DNA of 64,000 nt, taken from the NCBI RefSeq assembly GCF_900166635.1, contig NZ_LT800497.1:2074378-2138377 (forward strand). Direction: 5' to 3'. Positions within the stretch are counted from its first letter, which is position 1. Each line of letters begins with the position of its first letter. The notes beneath the pieces were generated by a model that was not told the origin of the DNA, searched no databases, and saw only the letters and a program-made list of their open reading frames with translations. Source of the stretch: Oceanobacillus timonensis (lineage in GTDB: Bacteria > Bacillota > Bacilli > Bacillales > Amphibacillaceae). Shown here in pieces: positions 1 through 9,446 of this stretch. The position numbers and the translations under genes were made by a program.

Positions 1-61
1 TTTTAAAGCGGAAAATGCTATACCTTATCAAATGTTCCCATCATTTGCAGAACGGTTCATT

Positions 62-90
62 TTGGAATCTTTTATGAATAATGATAAAAT
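62..90 (+). promoter_or_regulatory. Putative sigma-A promoter of the ecs operon
   Basis: TTGGAA (62-67) is followed after 17 nt by TAAAAT (85-90), a reasonable housekeeping promoter. It lies 30 nt before the ecsA start and just upstream of its AAAGGAGG ribosome binding site. This is motif inference only. Confidence 0.45.
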
Positions 91-119
91 CAGATTAGTG
101 AACAAAGGAGGTTAATAAG

Positions 120-863
120 GTGAGTCCTTTATTACATATTGAAAACTTATACGGGGGATATACCCACAAGAATGTATTGCATGATATATCATTTGATTTA
201 AATAAAGGAGAAATCGTCGGGCTGATCGGGTTAAACGGCGCCGGGAAGAGTACAACCATTAAGCATATCATTGGGTTGATGCAGCCAAAAAAAGGGGTGG
301 TGCAAGTACAGGGGAAAAGTTTTCAGGATGATCCGGAAGCATATCGTAACCAGATGGCATATATACCGGAGATGCCCATCCTGTATGACGAGCTGACGCT
401 GTATGAACACCTTCGTTTGACAGCGATGGCTTACGGCATTGAGGAAAAGGTATTTGAACAAAGGCTGCCGCAGCTTTTAAAAGCATTCCGGCTGGAAAAG
501 AAACTAAAATGGTTCCCGGTACATTTTTCAAAAGGAATGCGGCAGAAGGTCATGATTATGTGTGCTTTTCTGATTGAACCGCCGCTTTATATCGTCGATG
601 AGCCATTTGTTGGGCTGGACCCATTGGGTATCCAATCTTACCTGCAGACGATGGATTCGATGAAAAAACAGGGGGCAGGTGTCTTAATGTCCACCCATAT
701 TCTCGCGACAGCAGAAAGGTACTGTGATCGTTTTCTGATTATGCATGATGGAAAATTGCGTGCAGAAGGAACGTTAGAGGAATTGCGCAAAGATTTCCAG
801 ATGCCGGATGCAACGTTAGATGATTTGTATGTTCAGCTGACAAAGGAAGATAGCCATGTTTGA
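120..863 (+). CDS. ecsA: ABC transporter ATP-binding protein EcsA
   Basis: This is the 247-residue ATPase of the Ecs ABC exporter, the same length as B. subtilis EcsA. Walker A is GLNGAGKST near residue 37, the signature region is FSKGMRQK near residue 140, and Walker B with the D-loop is IVDEPFVGLDP near residue 160. The GTG start at 120 has AAAGGAGG eight nucleotides upstream. The next gene, ecsB, overlaps it by 8 bp, so the two are translationally coupled. In B. subtilis, Ecs mutants are impaired in secretion, competence and regulated intramembrane proteolysis; the transported substrate is not evident here. Synteny with hmoB, pbpF and the hem genes supports orthology. Confidence 0.95.
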   Translation: MSPLLHIENLYGGYTHKNVLHDISFDLNKGEIVGLIGLNGAGKSTTIKHIIGLMQPKKGVVQVQGKSFQDDPEAYRNQMAYIPEMPILYDELTLYEHLRLTAMAYGIEEKVFEQRLPQLLKAFRLEKKLKWFPVHFSKGMRQKVMIMCAFLIEPPLYIVDEPFVGLDPLGIQSYLQTMDSMKKQGAGVLMSTHILATAERYCDRFLIMHDGKLRAEGTLEELRKDFQMPDATLDDLYVQLTKEDSHV

Positions 864-2076
864 TTCCCATGAACTCTATAAAAAACGCTTATCTTCTCAT
901 GTTACCAATTTAAGCAGGTATTTAAAATATATGTTTAACGGGCATATTGCCTTCGCTATGCTGTTTTTCGTTGCTGCGACAGCATATTATTACCAGCAAT
1001 GGCTGGAACAGCTACCGCCGAATTTTCCGACCGGTATTATTATGGGAATCGTTTTAGGTTTGCTGATGAGTTATAATCCAATACGGACGCTGTTGCAAGA
1101 ACCAGATCTCGTATTTCTTATTGCTGCCGAGCAGCGGATGGGACCGTATTTCCGAAATAGTATTATTTATAGTTTTATCATTCAAATGTATCTGGTTGTA
1201 TTAGCAGCAGCTGCATTTGGTCCGTTATATTTTGCAAGCTTCAGCGGACGGACAGGTAGTGTCTATTTAGTGATGCTGCTGTTATTCCTTGTTTTAAAAG
1301 GAATGAATATGCTGACCAACTGGCATATGTTAAAAGTCCGGGAAAAAAGTTTACGTACCGTTGATTTAACCGCACGAACACTTCTTAATATCGTTATCGC
1401 GTATTTTATAATCGAAGGACATGCTGTATTTGCCATTATCAGTATTGTGCTGTTACTGCTCGTTATCGTGTATGATTTTACAGTAGCTGTTAAACAGCCG
1501 GGAATCTCTTGGGAGCTATTAATAGAAAAGGATCAAATGCGTCTGCAATCCTTTTACCGTATCGCCAATTTATTTGCGGATGTCCCGCATCTGAAAAATA
1601 AAGTGAAGAAAAGGGAGTGGCTGACCAGACCCATTATCAGCAGGGTTCCATTTGCACAGTCAGCGACCTATGATTACTTATATCAACTTTCCTTTCTACG
1701 CAGCGGGGACTACTTAGGAATGTATGTCCGGCTCGTTATCATAGGCGGTATTTTTATTTGGGTTATTCCAAATGGCTGGATAAAAATATTATTTGCGATT
1801 CTGTTTATTTATTTAAGTGTGTTTCAAATGATGGCTCTATACCATCATCACCGTACTCAAATGTGGCTGGATCTTTATCCGGTGAAACCAGACTTAAAAC
1901 GAGCGGCAGTCATAGCAATTATCCGGAAGCTTGGTTATGTACAAACAATTGTTTTCACGCTTTTATTTCTTTTCCAGTTCGAGTGGCTGGGCAGTATCAT
2001 TCTGTTCATTGGCGGTCTCGCTTTTGTCTGGGCATACGTCACATTCTATGTTCAGCCCAAATTGGGTAAAATGTAA
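856..2076 (+). CDS. ecsB: ABC transporter permease EcsB
   Basis: This 406-residue polytopic membrane protein matches EcsB in length (about 408 residues) and position. It has an N-terminal membrane segment near residues 30-50, several more in residues 60-210, a long cytoplasmic stretch around 215-290 rich in charged residues, and a C-terminal membrane cluster. It is the membrane partner of EcsA, with which its gene overlaps by 8 bp. The ecsC gene that follows in B. subtilis is absent; a bidirectional terminator comes directly after ecsB. The ecs operon therefore seems reduced to two genes. Confidence 0.93.
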   Translation: MFDSHELYKKRLSSHVTNLSRYLKYMFNGHIAFAMLFFVAATAYYYQQWLEQLPPNFPTGIIMGIVLGLLMSYNPIRTLLQEPDLVFLIAAEQRMGPYFRNSIIYSFIIQMYLVVLAAAAFGPLYFASFSGRTGSVYLVMLLLFLVLKGMNMLTNWHMLKVREKSLRTVDLTARTLLNIVIAYFIIEGHAVFAIISIVLLLLVIVYDFTVAVKQPGISWELLIEKDQMRLQSFYRIANLFADVPHLKNKVKKREWLTRPIISRVPFAQSATYDYLYQLSFLRSGDYLGMYVRLVIIGGIFIWVIPNGWIKILFAILFIYLSVFQMMALYHHHRTQMWLDLYPVKPDLKRAAVIAIIRKLGYVQTIVFTLLFLFQFEWLGSIILFIGGLAFVWAYVTFYVQPKLGKM

Positions 2077-2124
2077 AAATAAGCTGCCAGGAGGGATTTT
2101 TTCCATCTGGCAGCTTATTTTTTT
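2074..2124. terminator. Bidirectional terminator between ecsB and the amidohydrolase gene
   Basis: AATAAGCTGCCAG pairs with CTGGCAGCTTATT around a 16-nt loop. An A-tract lies on the left and a T-tract on the right, so it can end both the ecs operon and the convergent amidohydrolase gene. Confidence 0.85.
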
Positions 2125-3298
2125 AATTGTATTTTTTCTGATAGGCGATATAAATATTCGCGAAAGCTTTTGCGGCAGTAAGCAAGGCTCTTTCGTCGAT
2201 ATCAAATTTAGGATGGTGGTGCGGATAATCATTTCCTTCCAGATTCGCACCTGTGAGAAAGAAAGCACCCGGTTTTTCTAATAAGTAATAAGCAAAATCT
2301 TCGCCAACCATTAAAGGTTCTATTGTTGAAGCAACATCTACACCATCTATATCTTTGGTCGTTTCCAGAACCAGTTCTGACTGTTCCGGATGATTGATAA
2401 CGGGCGGATACCCTTTAATATAGTTAAATTCATAAGAAGCTCCAAAGGAATCACAAATTCCTTTTAGAATTTGTTCCATTTCTTGAATGATTTTTTCCTG
2501 AACGGCGATATCAAAGTGTCTGACGGTCCCAATCAATTTAGACTGGTCTGCAATAATATTAAAAGCATTGCCTGCTTCAAAGATTCCGATAGAAATAACC
2601 GCAGATGCCAACGGATTTAAACGTCTGCTTACAATCTGCTGAAACTGTGACACCACTTCCGCCCCAATGACGATGGCGTCCTGTGTATCCTGCGGAATAG
2701 CACCGTGTCCACCTTTACCTTGCACTGTAATTTCAAAGCGGTCTGTACCGGCCATTAGAGCCTGAGGAGCAGAATAGATACTGCCAAGCGGTAACGGGGC
2801 CCACAGATGGGTGCCGAATACAGCGTCTACATCTTTTAAAGCACCAGCTTCAATAATGGGCTTTGCACCCCCGGGAGCATATTCTTCTGCATGCTGATGG
2901 ATAAAAACAATCGTTCCTTCCAATTCATCCTGGAATTGCTGCATAACTTTTGCAAATGTAAGTAAGGTCGCTGTGTGTCCGTCATGGCCACAAGCATGCA
3001 TGACACCTGCAACCTGTGATTTATAAGGAACATCTTTCTCATCTTGTATGGGGAGCGCATCAAAATCGGCACGGAAGGCAACCGTTTTACCGGGTTTTGC
3101 TCCTTTCAAGGTGGCTATAACACCATTTCCGCCCACATTTTTTTCATAAGGAATACCTAGGTCTTCATAGTAATTAGCAATGTATTTAGCTGTTTCTGTT
3201 TCCTGGAATGACAATTCCGGATGCTGATGCAAATATCTGCGGATGTCCACCATTTCTTCATATGTGTTATCAAGGCGTGAATGAATAGCTGATAACAT
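2123..3298 (-). CDS. yhaA: M20-family metallo-amidohydrolase (YhaA-like)
   Basis: The 391-residue protein belongs to the M20 peptidase/N-acyl amino acid amidohydrolase group. The metal-binding motif HACGHDGH is near residue 105 and the catalytic-site segment EEYAPGGA near residue 140. A bacterial-exopeptidase-type dimerisation domain follows around residues 180-290, then the C-terminal metal ligand region ends in NYPHHHPKFDID. It should release an acyl or other group from an amino-acid amide in the cytoplasm; the substrate is unknown. The ATG start is preceded by AGAGGTGATC. YhaA sits beside ecsC in B. subtilis, so position supports the name. No signal peptide is seen. Confidence 0.85.
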   Translation of the reverse strand: MLSAIHSRLDNTYEEMVDIRRYLHQHPELSFQETETAKYIANYYEDLGIPYEKNVGGNGVIATLKGAKPGKTVAFRADFDALPIQDEKDVPYKSQVAGVMHACGHDGHTATLLTFAKVMQQFQDELEGTIVFIHQHAEEYAPGGAKPIIEAGALKDVDAVFGTHLWAPLPLGSIYSAPQALMAGTDRFEITVQGKGGHGAIPQDTQDAIVIGAEVVSQFQQIVSRRLNPLASAVISIGIFEAGNAFNIIADQSKLIGTVRHFDIAVQEKIIQEMEQILKGICDSFGASYEFNYIKGYPPVINHPEQSELVLETTKDIDGVDVASTIEPLMVGEDFAYYLLEKPGAFFLTGANLEGNDYPHHHPKFDIDERALLTAAKAFANIYIAYQKKYN

Positions 3299-3563
3299 TT
3301 GATCACCTCTTAAATTTTGTTAATACATGAAGAATAATCTGGTCATTCATGTTATTCTACATGTATTCTATCATATCATTTATGAAAGAACCTGTAGAAT
3401 GAAATATTTCATTTCTCGAAATAATGTATCCGTACGTGAGAGAATTCAAAAACATAAGACGGGATAGGCAGGGAAAAACAAATGCATTCGTGGATTTTTT
3501 ATTTTCGTTGGTGATCGTCTCAAAACTGTGTAGCCTCAAAGAGGGAGAAGAAAGGAAGATTGG

Positions 3564-4202
3564 ATGAAAAATAAGTCAGCAGTTATTTTATGTTGTGTAT
3601 GGTTTATTGCTTTTTTGCTAAGTGTTTTCTGGGTAATACAAATAAAGCTTGATATATTACCGTATATAGACCGATGGACAAGTGAAATTGTTCCGCTAGT
3701 TCATGGATCAGCTACCTATCAATTTTTTAGAATCATTACCGAATTGGGGTCTTCGAATGTATTGATACCCATTGCGATAGCGGCAGCTGCGATTTTTGTG
3801 TTGCTATACAGGCATTGGTATCCGGCACTGTTGCTTTTAGCAGGATCTTTATTTGCACATTTACTAAATGTGTTTATCAAACAGCTGGTAGCCAGGGAAA
3901 GACCGAGTATCTCTGTCGCATTAAATGCAGAGGGATTCAGTTTTCCATCCGGGCATAGTATGATTTCCATGGTTTGTTATGGACTGATTGCCTATCTGCT
4001 ATGTAAAAAAATACGTTCAGAAAAATTAACATGGACGGTGCAAATCGTGTTTGGAACGCTTGTCTGTTTGATTGGAGTCAGCCGTTTTTTTATCAATGTA
4101 CATTATATAACGGACGTTATCGCCGGATTCACGATCGGCTTTGCGGTTCTTTACGCATATATACGCTTGGATAAAAGAATACCGGATTGGAGGCAAAAAT
4201 AA
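3564..4202 (+). CDS. PAP2-family membrane phosphatase
   Basis: The 212-residue membrane protein contains all three motifs of the type 2 phosphatidic acid phosphatase family: KQLVARERP (motif 1, near residue 110), PSGH (motif 2, near residue 130) and SRFFINVHYITD (motif 3, near residue 174). About six membrane segments are present, one serving as an uncleaved N-terminal anchor. Members dephosphorylate lipid phosphates such as undecaprenyl pyrophosphate, phosphatidic acid or phosphatidylglycerol phosphate at the outer face of the membrane. The exact substrate cannot be read from sequence. The ATG has GAAAGGAAG upstream. It is not part of the conserved B. subtilis order here, so it may be a local insertion. 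Confidence 0.9.
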   Translation: MKNKSAVILCCVWFIAFLLSVFWVIQIKLDILPYIDRWTSEIVPLVHGSATYQFFRIITELGSSNVLIPIAIAAAAIFVLLYRHWYPALLLLAGSLFAHLLNVFIKQLVARERPSISVALNAEGFSFPSGHSMISMVCYGLIAYLLCKKIRSEKLTWTVQIVFGTLVCLIGVSRFFINVHYITDVIAGFTIGFAVLYAYIRLDKRIPDWRQK

Positions 4203-4257
4203 GATCTGCGTTACAATCGTTTCCGTTTATACGGATTGGTTATTGTTTTGAACGCAT

Positions 4258-4288
4258 TAAAAGGTTGTTCGATGGGGAACAACCTTTG
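4258..4288 (-). terminator. Terminator of hmoB
   Basis: AAAGGTTGTTC pairs with GAACAACCTTT around a 6-nt loop. Read on the minus strand it is followed by TTTTAATG, so it fits the 3' end of hmoB; it may also stop transcription from the PAP2 gene. Confidence 0.7.
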
Positions 4289-4302
4289 GAGTGAATGATA
4301 TA

Positions 4303-4800
4303 TTATTTTTCCTTCTCATGCATATGACCTGTGACAACAAACGGCCGCTCCATAAAGTAGCTCGGCTGTTTTGCTTGTTGGGAGTCATGTGCTTTTTTAA
4401 ATTGATCGGAGTTTTTCCAGTTCTCAAAGTCAGCAAATGATTTCCATTGTGTTAATACAACATATTTACTTGTCTTTTCCTGACGAAGAAAACGCCATGC
4501 CTGAAAGCCATCCATTTTTTCAATACCGCTGTCATTGTGTTTCATACGGTATTCAAACGTGGAACTGCTGTCTTCCGATACCGGAAGATGATTCATGACC
4601 ACATATCCTTGTTTGGATAATACGCCAACCGATTTTAATACCTCAAAAGATTGTCCGGCTGAAAAAATATTCTTAGAACTGTTTTCATAATAAGCAATGC
4701 CGCCATCATTACTGGCAATAAAGTAAAAATCAATCTCCGTATGTTTTTGCTCCAATTTTTCCAAAAAATCGATCGTTCCTCTTGACATAAACGCCTTCAT
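4303..4800 (-). CDS. hmoB: Haem-degrading monooxygenase HmoB
   Basis: The 165-residue product matches B. subtilis HmoB (YhgC, 166 residues) in length and in its place next to pbpF. The C-terminal half is an antibiotic-biosynthesis-monooxygenase (ABM/IsdG-like) fold, with the core FRLRQEKTSKYVVL followed by WKSFADFENW and the helix DQFKKAHD. Such enzymes oxidatively open haem in the cytoplasm and release iron. I chose the ATG at 4800, six nucleotides after GGAGG; a TTG one codon earlier is less likely. It lies one gene from the haem synthesis operon, giving haem turnover and synthesis in adjacent units. Confidence 0.85.
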   Translation of the reverse strand: MKAFMSRGTIDFLEKLEQKHTEIDFYFIASNDGGIAYYENSSKNIFSAGQSFEVLKSVGVLSKQGYVVMNHLPVSEDSSSTFEYRMKHNDSGIEKMDGFQAWRFLRQEKTSKYVVLTQWKSFADFENWKNSDQFKKAHDSQQAKQPSYFMERPFVVTGHMHEKEK

Positions 4801-4929
4801 CAAATTCCTCCTTCATTTGTCAACCTTTCTGAAACATCATCTTATATAATTAAATTGTACACAAATGCAAATAATATTGAAAACAATTTACATCTGTCGG
4901 ATATTGGCGTAATTTAGGTGTGTCCATTC

Positions 4930-4958
4930 TTTATCAAAAGATAAGAATAACGTATAAT
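4930..4958 (+). promoter_or_regulatory. Putative pbpF promoter
   Basis: A consensus TATAAT at 4953-4958 is preceded at 16-17 nt by TTTATC/TTATCA. It lies 30 nt upstream of the pbpF start. The -35 match is weak. Confidence 0.4.
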
Positions 4959-4988
4959 AAAAGGGTATACGCTACTTGAGGTGAGCTT

Positions 4989-7196
4989 ATGAGCACAGAA
5001 AAAAGAACGGAACAAAGAAATGAAAAAAGAAACGAAAGAAGAAAAAATCAAAAGAATTTGTTCCGGCAAAGAATAAAATGGCTGGGAATTGCTATTGCGG
5101 CCGTTTTTCTCCTGTTGTTAAGCGGTTATGGACTGCTTATTTTAGGTGGGAAAATGATTGCAAATGAAGATGATTTACAACTTGATTTGACAACGACGAT
5201 TCGTACCGCAGATGGAGAAGAAATCAGAACATTATATAATGAAAACAGGGAGTATGTTTCGACAGAGCATATCCCCGACCATGTCTTGCAAGCATTTATT
5301 GCAGTAGAAGATCGCCGGTTTTATGAACATCAGGGGGTTGACCTGCAATCGATTGGACGGGCTGTGTACCGTGATATCATAGCAAGAAGTAAAGTAGAAG
5401 GCGGCAGTACGATTACACAGCAATTATCTAAAAACCTGTTTCTTTCAAATGATAAATCCTGGACCAGAAAAATAAAAGAAGTGATGGCATCTCTTTACCT
5501 GGAACGAACACATAGTAAGGAAGAAATATTGGAGCTGTATGTTAATCAGATTTATTTCGGAGAAGGTGTGTATGGACTCCAAAAAGCTTCCGAACACTTC
5601 TTCTCCAAAGATGTAGATGATTTAACTGTTTCCGAAGGGGCACTGCTCGCTGGGTTAATGAAAGCACCTAACGGCTATTCGCCTATCAATCATCCCGAAA
5701 AAGCAGCTGAACGGCGAAATGTCGTCTTAAATACCATGGAATCAGCTGGATTTATAGATGAAGAAACGCTTCAATCAGAACAGGAAAAAGGATTGGGAAT
5801 CAATCAGACAGAAGACGAAAGAGGAGAAAATCCATGGGTCGACAGTTATGTGGATATAGCCATTAAAGAGGCGGCAGAAGAGCATGATTTAAGCGTTGAC
5901 GAACTGCAAAGCGGAGGCTATGAAATTACCGTATATATGGACGACGATTATCAGCAGATTGCCTATCAGAACTTTCAGGAGGATGCTTTCTTTCCTGGTA
6001 ATACAGACGGGACAGAAGGGGCTTTTGTCATGCTGGATAAGAATAATGGCCATATTGTAACTGCGATCGGCGGCCGTGAATATAATTTTGGTGACCTAAA
6101 CCGGACAAACGTGGAGCGTCAGCCAGGGTCAACCTATAAACCAGTTGCCGTATATGGCCCGGCATTAATGCAGGGAGACACGTATAATCCGTATACGGTT
6201 ATCCCGGATCAATATATGGATGAGTATGAAGTAACCAATGCTAGTGGAGAATATAAGAATAACATTACGATTTATCAAGCAATTGTTGAATCAACCAATA
6301 CGTCTGCAGTCTGGCTGCTTGATGAAATTGGGATAGATAATTCGAAGTCCTATTTGGAAAAATTGGGCATGCCTATTGATGATAAAGGATTATCCATTGC
6401 ATTGGGCGGGCTGGGGAAAGGTGTTACACCGCTGCAAATGGCGCAAAGTTACCAGAGCTTTGCCAACAATGGCGAGATGTCGAAAGCAACAGCAATTGCT
6501 GAAATAAAAGACCGTAATGGCGAAGTGATTTACGAGTCGGAAACTAATAATGAAGAAGTATTTACACCACAGGTTGCCTGGGATATGACAGAAATGCTGA
6601 AAGAAACCGTTCGCACAGGAACAGCAACGGCAGGATATTATGGCAAAGAACTGGCAGGAAAAACAGGAACAACGCAGCACCCTCTCGTTGATGGGGCGTC
6701 CAAAGATGCTTGGTTTGTAGGGTATTCACCGGATTACGTAACAGCAATGTGGATGGGTTATGACCAATCTGATGCGGAGCATTATTTAACAGGCGGAAGC
6801 TCTTATCCGACTTCATTAACCAAAAAAATATTGACGGATATAGATAATCAGTCTGGTTCAGCATTGACCGCTTCCTTTGAGAAACCGGATGATGTAGAAG
6901 CTTTACCGGACCCGATTGATTTACCGGAAATTGACAACGTGAATGCGAGCTATACTTTTGGCGGATTTGCCATGGTGAAAGGAAAGTTAACCTGGGAAGG
7001 TTCGACAGATGATCGTGTCATCTATCGTGTGTATAAAGAAGAAGAGGGCAATGATGAACTGGTAGGAGAAGTGGAAGGAGAAAATGAATTTATCGTTGAC
7101 GATGTCTGGTTCCGCAACGAAACCTATTATGTTGTTCCGGTTGATCCTATAACCAGTATGGAAGGTTCTCGTTCTGCTTCTGTATCCTTTTTTTGA
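4989..7196 (+). CDS. pbpF: Class A penicillin-binding protein (PbpF, PBP2c)
   Basis: The 735-residue protein is a bifunctional glycosyltransferase-transpeptidase. A short, very basic cytoplasmic tail (residues 1-30) precedes one membrane anchor (about 31-53). The GT51 domain follows with EDRRFYEHQG near residue 107 and GGSTITQQ near residue 138. The transpeptidase domain has STYK near residue 380, STN near 435 and KTGT near 556. The last 90 residues resemble a fibronectin-type-III-like tail. It polymerises and cross-links peptidoglycan outside the membrane. Length and position before hemE match B. subtilis pbpF (714 residues), associated there with spore outgrowth. RBS is GAGGTGAGC before the ATG. 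Confidence 0.93.
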   Translation: MSTEKRTEQRNEKRNERRKNQKNLFRQRIKWLGIAIAAVFLLLLSGYGLLILGGKMIANEDDLQLDLTTTIRTADGEEIRTLYNENREYVSTEHIPDHVLQAFIAVEDRRFYEHQGVDLQSIGRAVYRDIIARSKVEGGSTITQQLSKNLFLSNDKSWTRKIKEVMASLYLERTHSKEEILELYVNQIYFGEGVYGLQKASEHFFSKDVDDLTVSEGALLAGLMKAPNGYSPINHPEKAAERRNVVLNTMESAGFIDEETLQSEQEKGLGINQTEDERGENPWVDSYVDIAIKEAAEEHDLSVDELQSGGYEITVYMDDDYQQIAYQNFQEDAFFPGNTDGTEGAFVMLDKNNGHIVTAIGGREYNFGDLNRTNVERQPGSTYKPVAVYGPALMQGDTYNPYTVIPDQYMDEYEVTNASGEYKNNITIYQAIVESTNTSAVWLLDEIGIDNSKSYLEKLGMPIDDKGLSIALGGLGKGVTPLQMAQSYQSFANNGEMSKATAIAEIKDRNGEVIYESETNNEEVFTPQVAWDMTEMLKETVRTGTATAGYYGKELAGKTGTTQHPLVDGASKDAWFVGYSPDYVTAMWMGYDQSDAEHYLTGGSSYPTSLTKKILTDIDNQSGSALTASFEKPDDVEALPDPIDLPEIDNVNASYTFGGFAMVKGKLTWEGSTDDRVIYRVYKEEEGNDELVGEVEGENEFIVDDVWFRNETYYVVPVDPITSMEGSRSASVSFF

Positions 7197-7234
7197 TAGC
7201 GAGTAGACATGCTTGCTTTATAAGAAATATCTTC

Positions 7235-7249
7235 TTAGAATAATTATAA
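7235..7249 (+). promoter_or_regulatory. PerR-box-like operator upstream of hemE
   Basis: TTAGAATAATTATAA differs at one position from the published PerR consensus TTATAATNATTATAA. It sits about 100 bp before hemE, next to a TATAAA-like -10. PerR control of haem genes is known in B. subtilis (hemAXCDBL), so a peroxide-responsive link is plausible but inferred. Confidence 0.5.
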
Positions 7250-7350
7250 AATGAGACAATTTGATGACAAACAGTTCCCATCTCTATACAGATACGTGAT
7301 AAATCGGTATAGTTGTAGGTGGAATAAGAATATAAGAGGATGAACGTTGC

Positions 7351-8388
7351 ATGGCAAAAGAGAAAAACACAACAATTTTAGACGCTTATCGCGGAAAAAA
7401 AACAGACTATACACCAGCCTGGTTTATGCGCCAGGCTGGCAGATCACAACCGGAATACCGGGCGTTAAAAGAGAAATATTCCCTTTTTGAAATTACACAT
7501 CAACCGGAGCTTTGTGCCTATGTTACCAGGCTTCCGGTCGAAAATTATGGCGTGGATGCGGCGATTCTTTATAAAGATATTATGACGCCGCTGCCTGCTA
7601 TCGGAGTCGATGTGGAAATCAAAAGCGGGATTGGCCCGGTAATTGAACAGCCAATCCGGACGAAGCAGGATATCGAAAAACTTGGGGAGATTGATCCGGA
7701 AACGGACATTCCATATGTACTGGATACGATTCGTTTACTCGTGGAAGAACAGCTGGATGTCCCGTTAATCGGTTTTTCCGGCGCACCATTTACGTTGGCA
7801 AGCTATATGGTTGAAGGCGGACCTTCTAAAAATTACACCAAAACAAAAGCTTTGATGTACCGGGAGCCGGAAACCTGGTTTGCATTAATGGATAAATTAG
7901 CAAAAATGATTATTCGTTATGCAGAAGCGCAAATAAAAGCCGGCGCAAGTGCGATTCAGATTTTTGACTCCTGGGTCGGTGCGTTAAGTGCGGAAGATTA
8001 TCGTTATTTTATTAAACCAGTGATGACAGATATTTTTGTTGCATTAAAAAAATACGATGTTCCGCTTATTACCTTTGGCGTAGGGGCAAGCCATTTGCTG
8101 CTTGAGTGGAATGACCTGCCTGTTGACGTGATTGGACTGGACTGGCGTACTTCCGTCAATGAAGCCAGAAAACGGGGTGTCACGAAAACACTGCAAGGGA
8201 ACCTGGATCCTGCTATTCTACTCAGTGATTGGGAAACCATTGAAAAAAGAACGAAAGCGATTCTTGATCAGGGGATGCATACAGAAGGGTATGTATTTAA
8301 TCTTGGTCATGGTGTGACACCTGATATTAAGCCGGAAACTTTAAAACGGCTGACAGAACTTGTTCACAGCTATTCAAAACAAAATTAA
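7351..8388 (+). CDS. hemE: Uroporphyrinogen decarboxylase HemE
   Basis: This 345-residue enzyme removes the four acetate carboxyls of uroporphyrinogen III to give coproporphyrinogen III in the cytoplasm. The family signature [13 protein letters not shown] is at residues 25-37, and the second signature [13 protein letters not shown] near residue 141. The substrate-site region IFDSWVGAL and the C-terminal NLGHGV motif are intact. The length fits the family (about 350). It is the first gene of hemE-hemH-hemY, in the same order as B. subtilis, with a PerR-like box upstream. The gap of 122 bp to hemH contains no clear terminator. Confidence 0.96.
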   Translation: MAKEKNTTILDAYRGKKTDYTPAWFMRQAGRSQPEYRALKEKYSLFEITHQPELCAYVTRLPVENYGVDAAILYKDIMTPLPAIGVDVEIKSGIGPVIEQPIRTKQDIEKLGEIDPETDIPYVLDTIRLLVEEQLDVPLIGFSGAPFTLASYMVEGGPSKNYTKTKALMYREPETWFALMDKLAKMIIRYAEAQIKAGASAIQIFDSWVGALSAEDYRYFIKPVMTDIFVALKKYDVPLITFGVGASHLLLEWNDLPVDVIGLDWRTSVNEARKRGVTKTLQGNLDPAILLSDWETIEKRTKAILDQGMHTEGYVFNLGHGVTPDIKPETLKRLTELVHSYSKQN

Positions 8389-8510
8389 AAGAACGCAATT
8401 CCGAGTCCTTGTAATCGGATTTGGGGCAGTTCTTTCTGTCCTGAAAGCAGACGTATAAAACGTATACTTTCTAACTTTTGAACAACAAAATGTAACGAGG
8501 TGTATTGGAA

Positions 8511-9446
8511 ATGGAAAAAAAGAAATTGGGATTATTAGTAATGGCATACGGTACGCCATATAAAGAAGAAGATATTGAACCGTATTATACAGATATTCGT
8601 CATGGAAGAAAGCCTGAGCCAGAGGCGCTGCAAGATTTAAAAGATCGTTATAAAGCGATTGGCGGTCTTTCTCCTTTAGCCAAAATAACCAAAGAGCAAA
8701 CTGCTGCATTAGAAAGCAAACTGAATGAATTACAGGATGAATATGAGTTTAAAGCATACATTGGTTTAAAACATATTGCTCCATTTATTGAGGATGCAGT
8801 AGAAGAAATGGCGAAAGACGGCATAGAAGATGCGGTTTCCATTGTTTTAGCACCGCACTATTCTACATTCAGTGTGAAATCATATAATGAACGTGCGAAC
8901 AGCACAGCTGAAAAACACGGTATAAACATTGAATCTGTACAAGATTGGTATACAGAACCAGGGTTTATTGACTTCTGGGCAAAAGGTGTGCAGCAAACTT
9001 TTGCGAAAATGCCTGCGGAAGAAAAAGAAAATGCAGTATTAATCGTGTCTGCTCACAGCCTGCCGGAGAAAATTCTTCAAAACGGCGATCCATATAAGCA
9101 GCAATTAGAGGAAACAGCACAATTAATTGCAGAAGCTGCAGATGTGAAAAATTATGCAGTAGGCTGGCAAAGTGAAGGAAACACACCAGATCCTTGGCTT
9201 GGACCGGATGTACAGGATTTAACTCGTGAATTGTATAACAAAGAAGGATACAAAGCGTTTATTTATACGCCTGTCGGCTTTGTAGCGGATCACCTTGAAG
9301 TGCTGTATGATAATGATTATGAATGTAAAGTTGTCTGTGATGAGATTGGAGCAAGCTATTACCGTCCGGAAATGCCAAATGCCAACCCGGAATTTATTGA
9401 AACGCTGGCAAATGTGGTATTAAAAAAAGTAAAGCGTGCTTCCTGA
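8511..9446 (+). CDS. hemH: Ferrochelatase (coproporphyrin III ferrochelatase) HemH/CpfC
   Basis: The 311-residue ferrochelatase inserts Fe2+ into the porphyrin. In Firmicutes with the coproporphyrin-dependent pathway the substrate is coproporphyrin III. Conserved segments include LVMAYGTPY at the N-terminus, [12 protein letters not shown] with the catalytic His near residue 182, and the C-terminal [14 protein letters not shown] loop with the metal-site Glu. I chose the ATG at 8511, 10 nt after CGAGG; a TTG at 8505 is in frame but too close to the RBS. The stop TGA shares its last base with the hemY ATG, so hemH and hemY are coupled. Confidence 0.95.
   Translation: MEKKKLGLLVMAYGTPYKEEDIEPYYTDIRHGRKPEPEALQDLKDRYKAIGGLSPLAKITKEQTAALESKLNELQDEYEFKAYIGLKHIAPFIEDAVEEMAKDGIEDAVSIVLAPHYSTFSVKSYNERANSTAEKHGINIESVQDWYTEPGFIDFWAKGVQQTFAKMPAEEKENAVLIVSAHSLPEKILQNGDPYKQQLEETAQLIAEAADVKNYAVGWQSEGNTPDPWLGPDVQDLTRELYNKEGYKAFIYTPVGFVADHLEVLYDNDYECKVVCDEIGASYYRPEMPNANPEFIETLANVVLKKVKRAS

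Noticed and set aside
4830..4860. PerR box upstream of hmoB
   Set aside because: An AT-rich stretch is present, but only about 9 of 14 positions match the consensus, as expected by chance in such AT-rich DNA.
8390..8450. Hairpin between hemE and hemH as terminator or riboswitch
   Set aside because: The arms (GAACGCAATTCC and GGGGCAGTTC) pair poorly and there is no suitable T-run.
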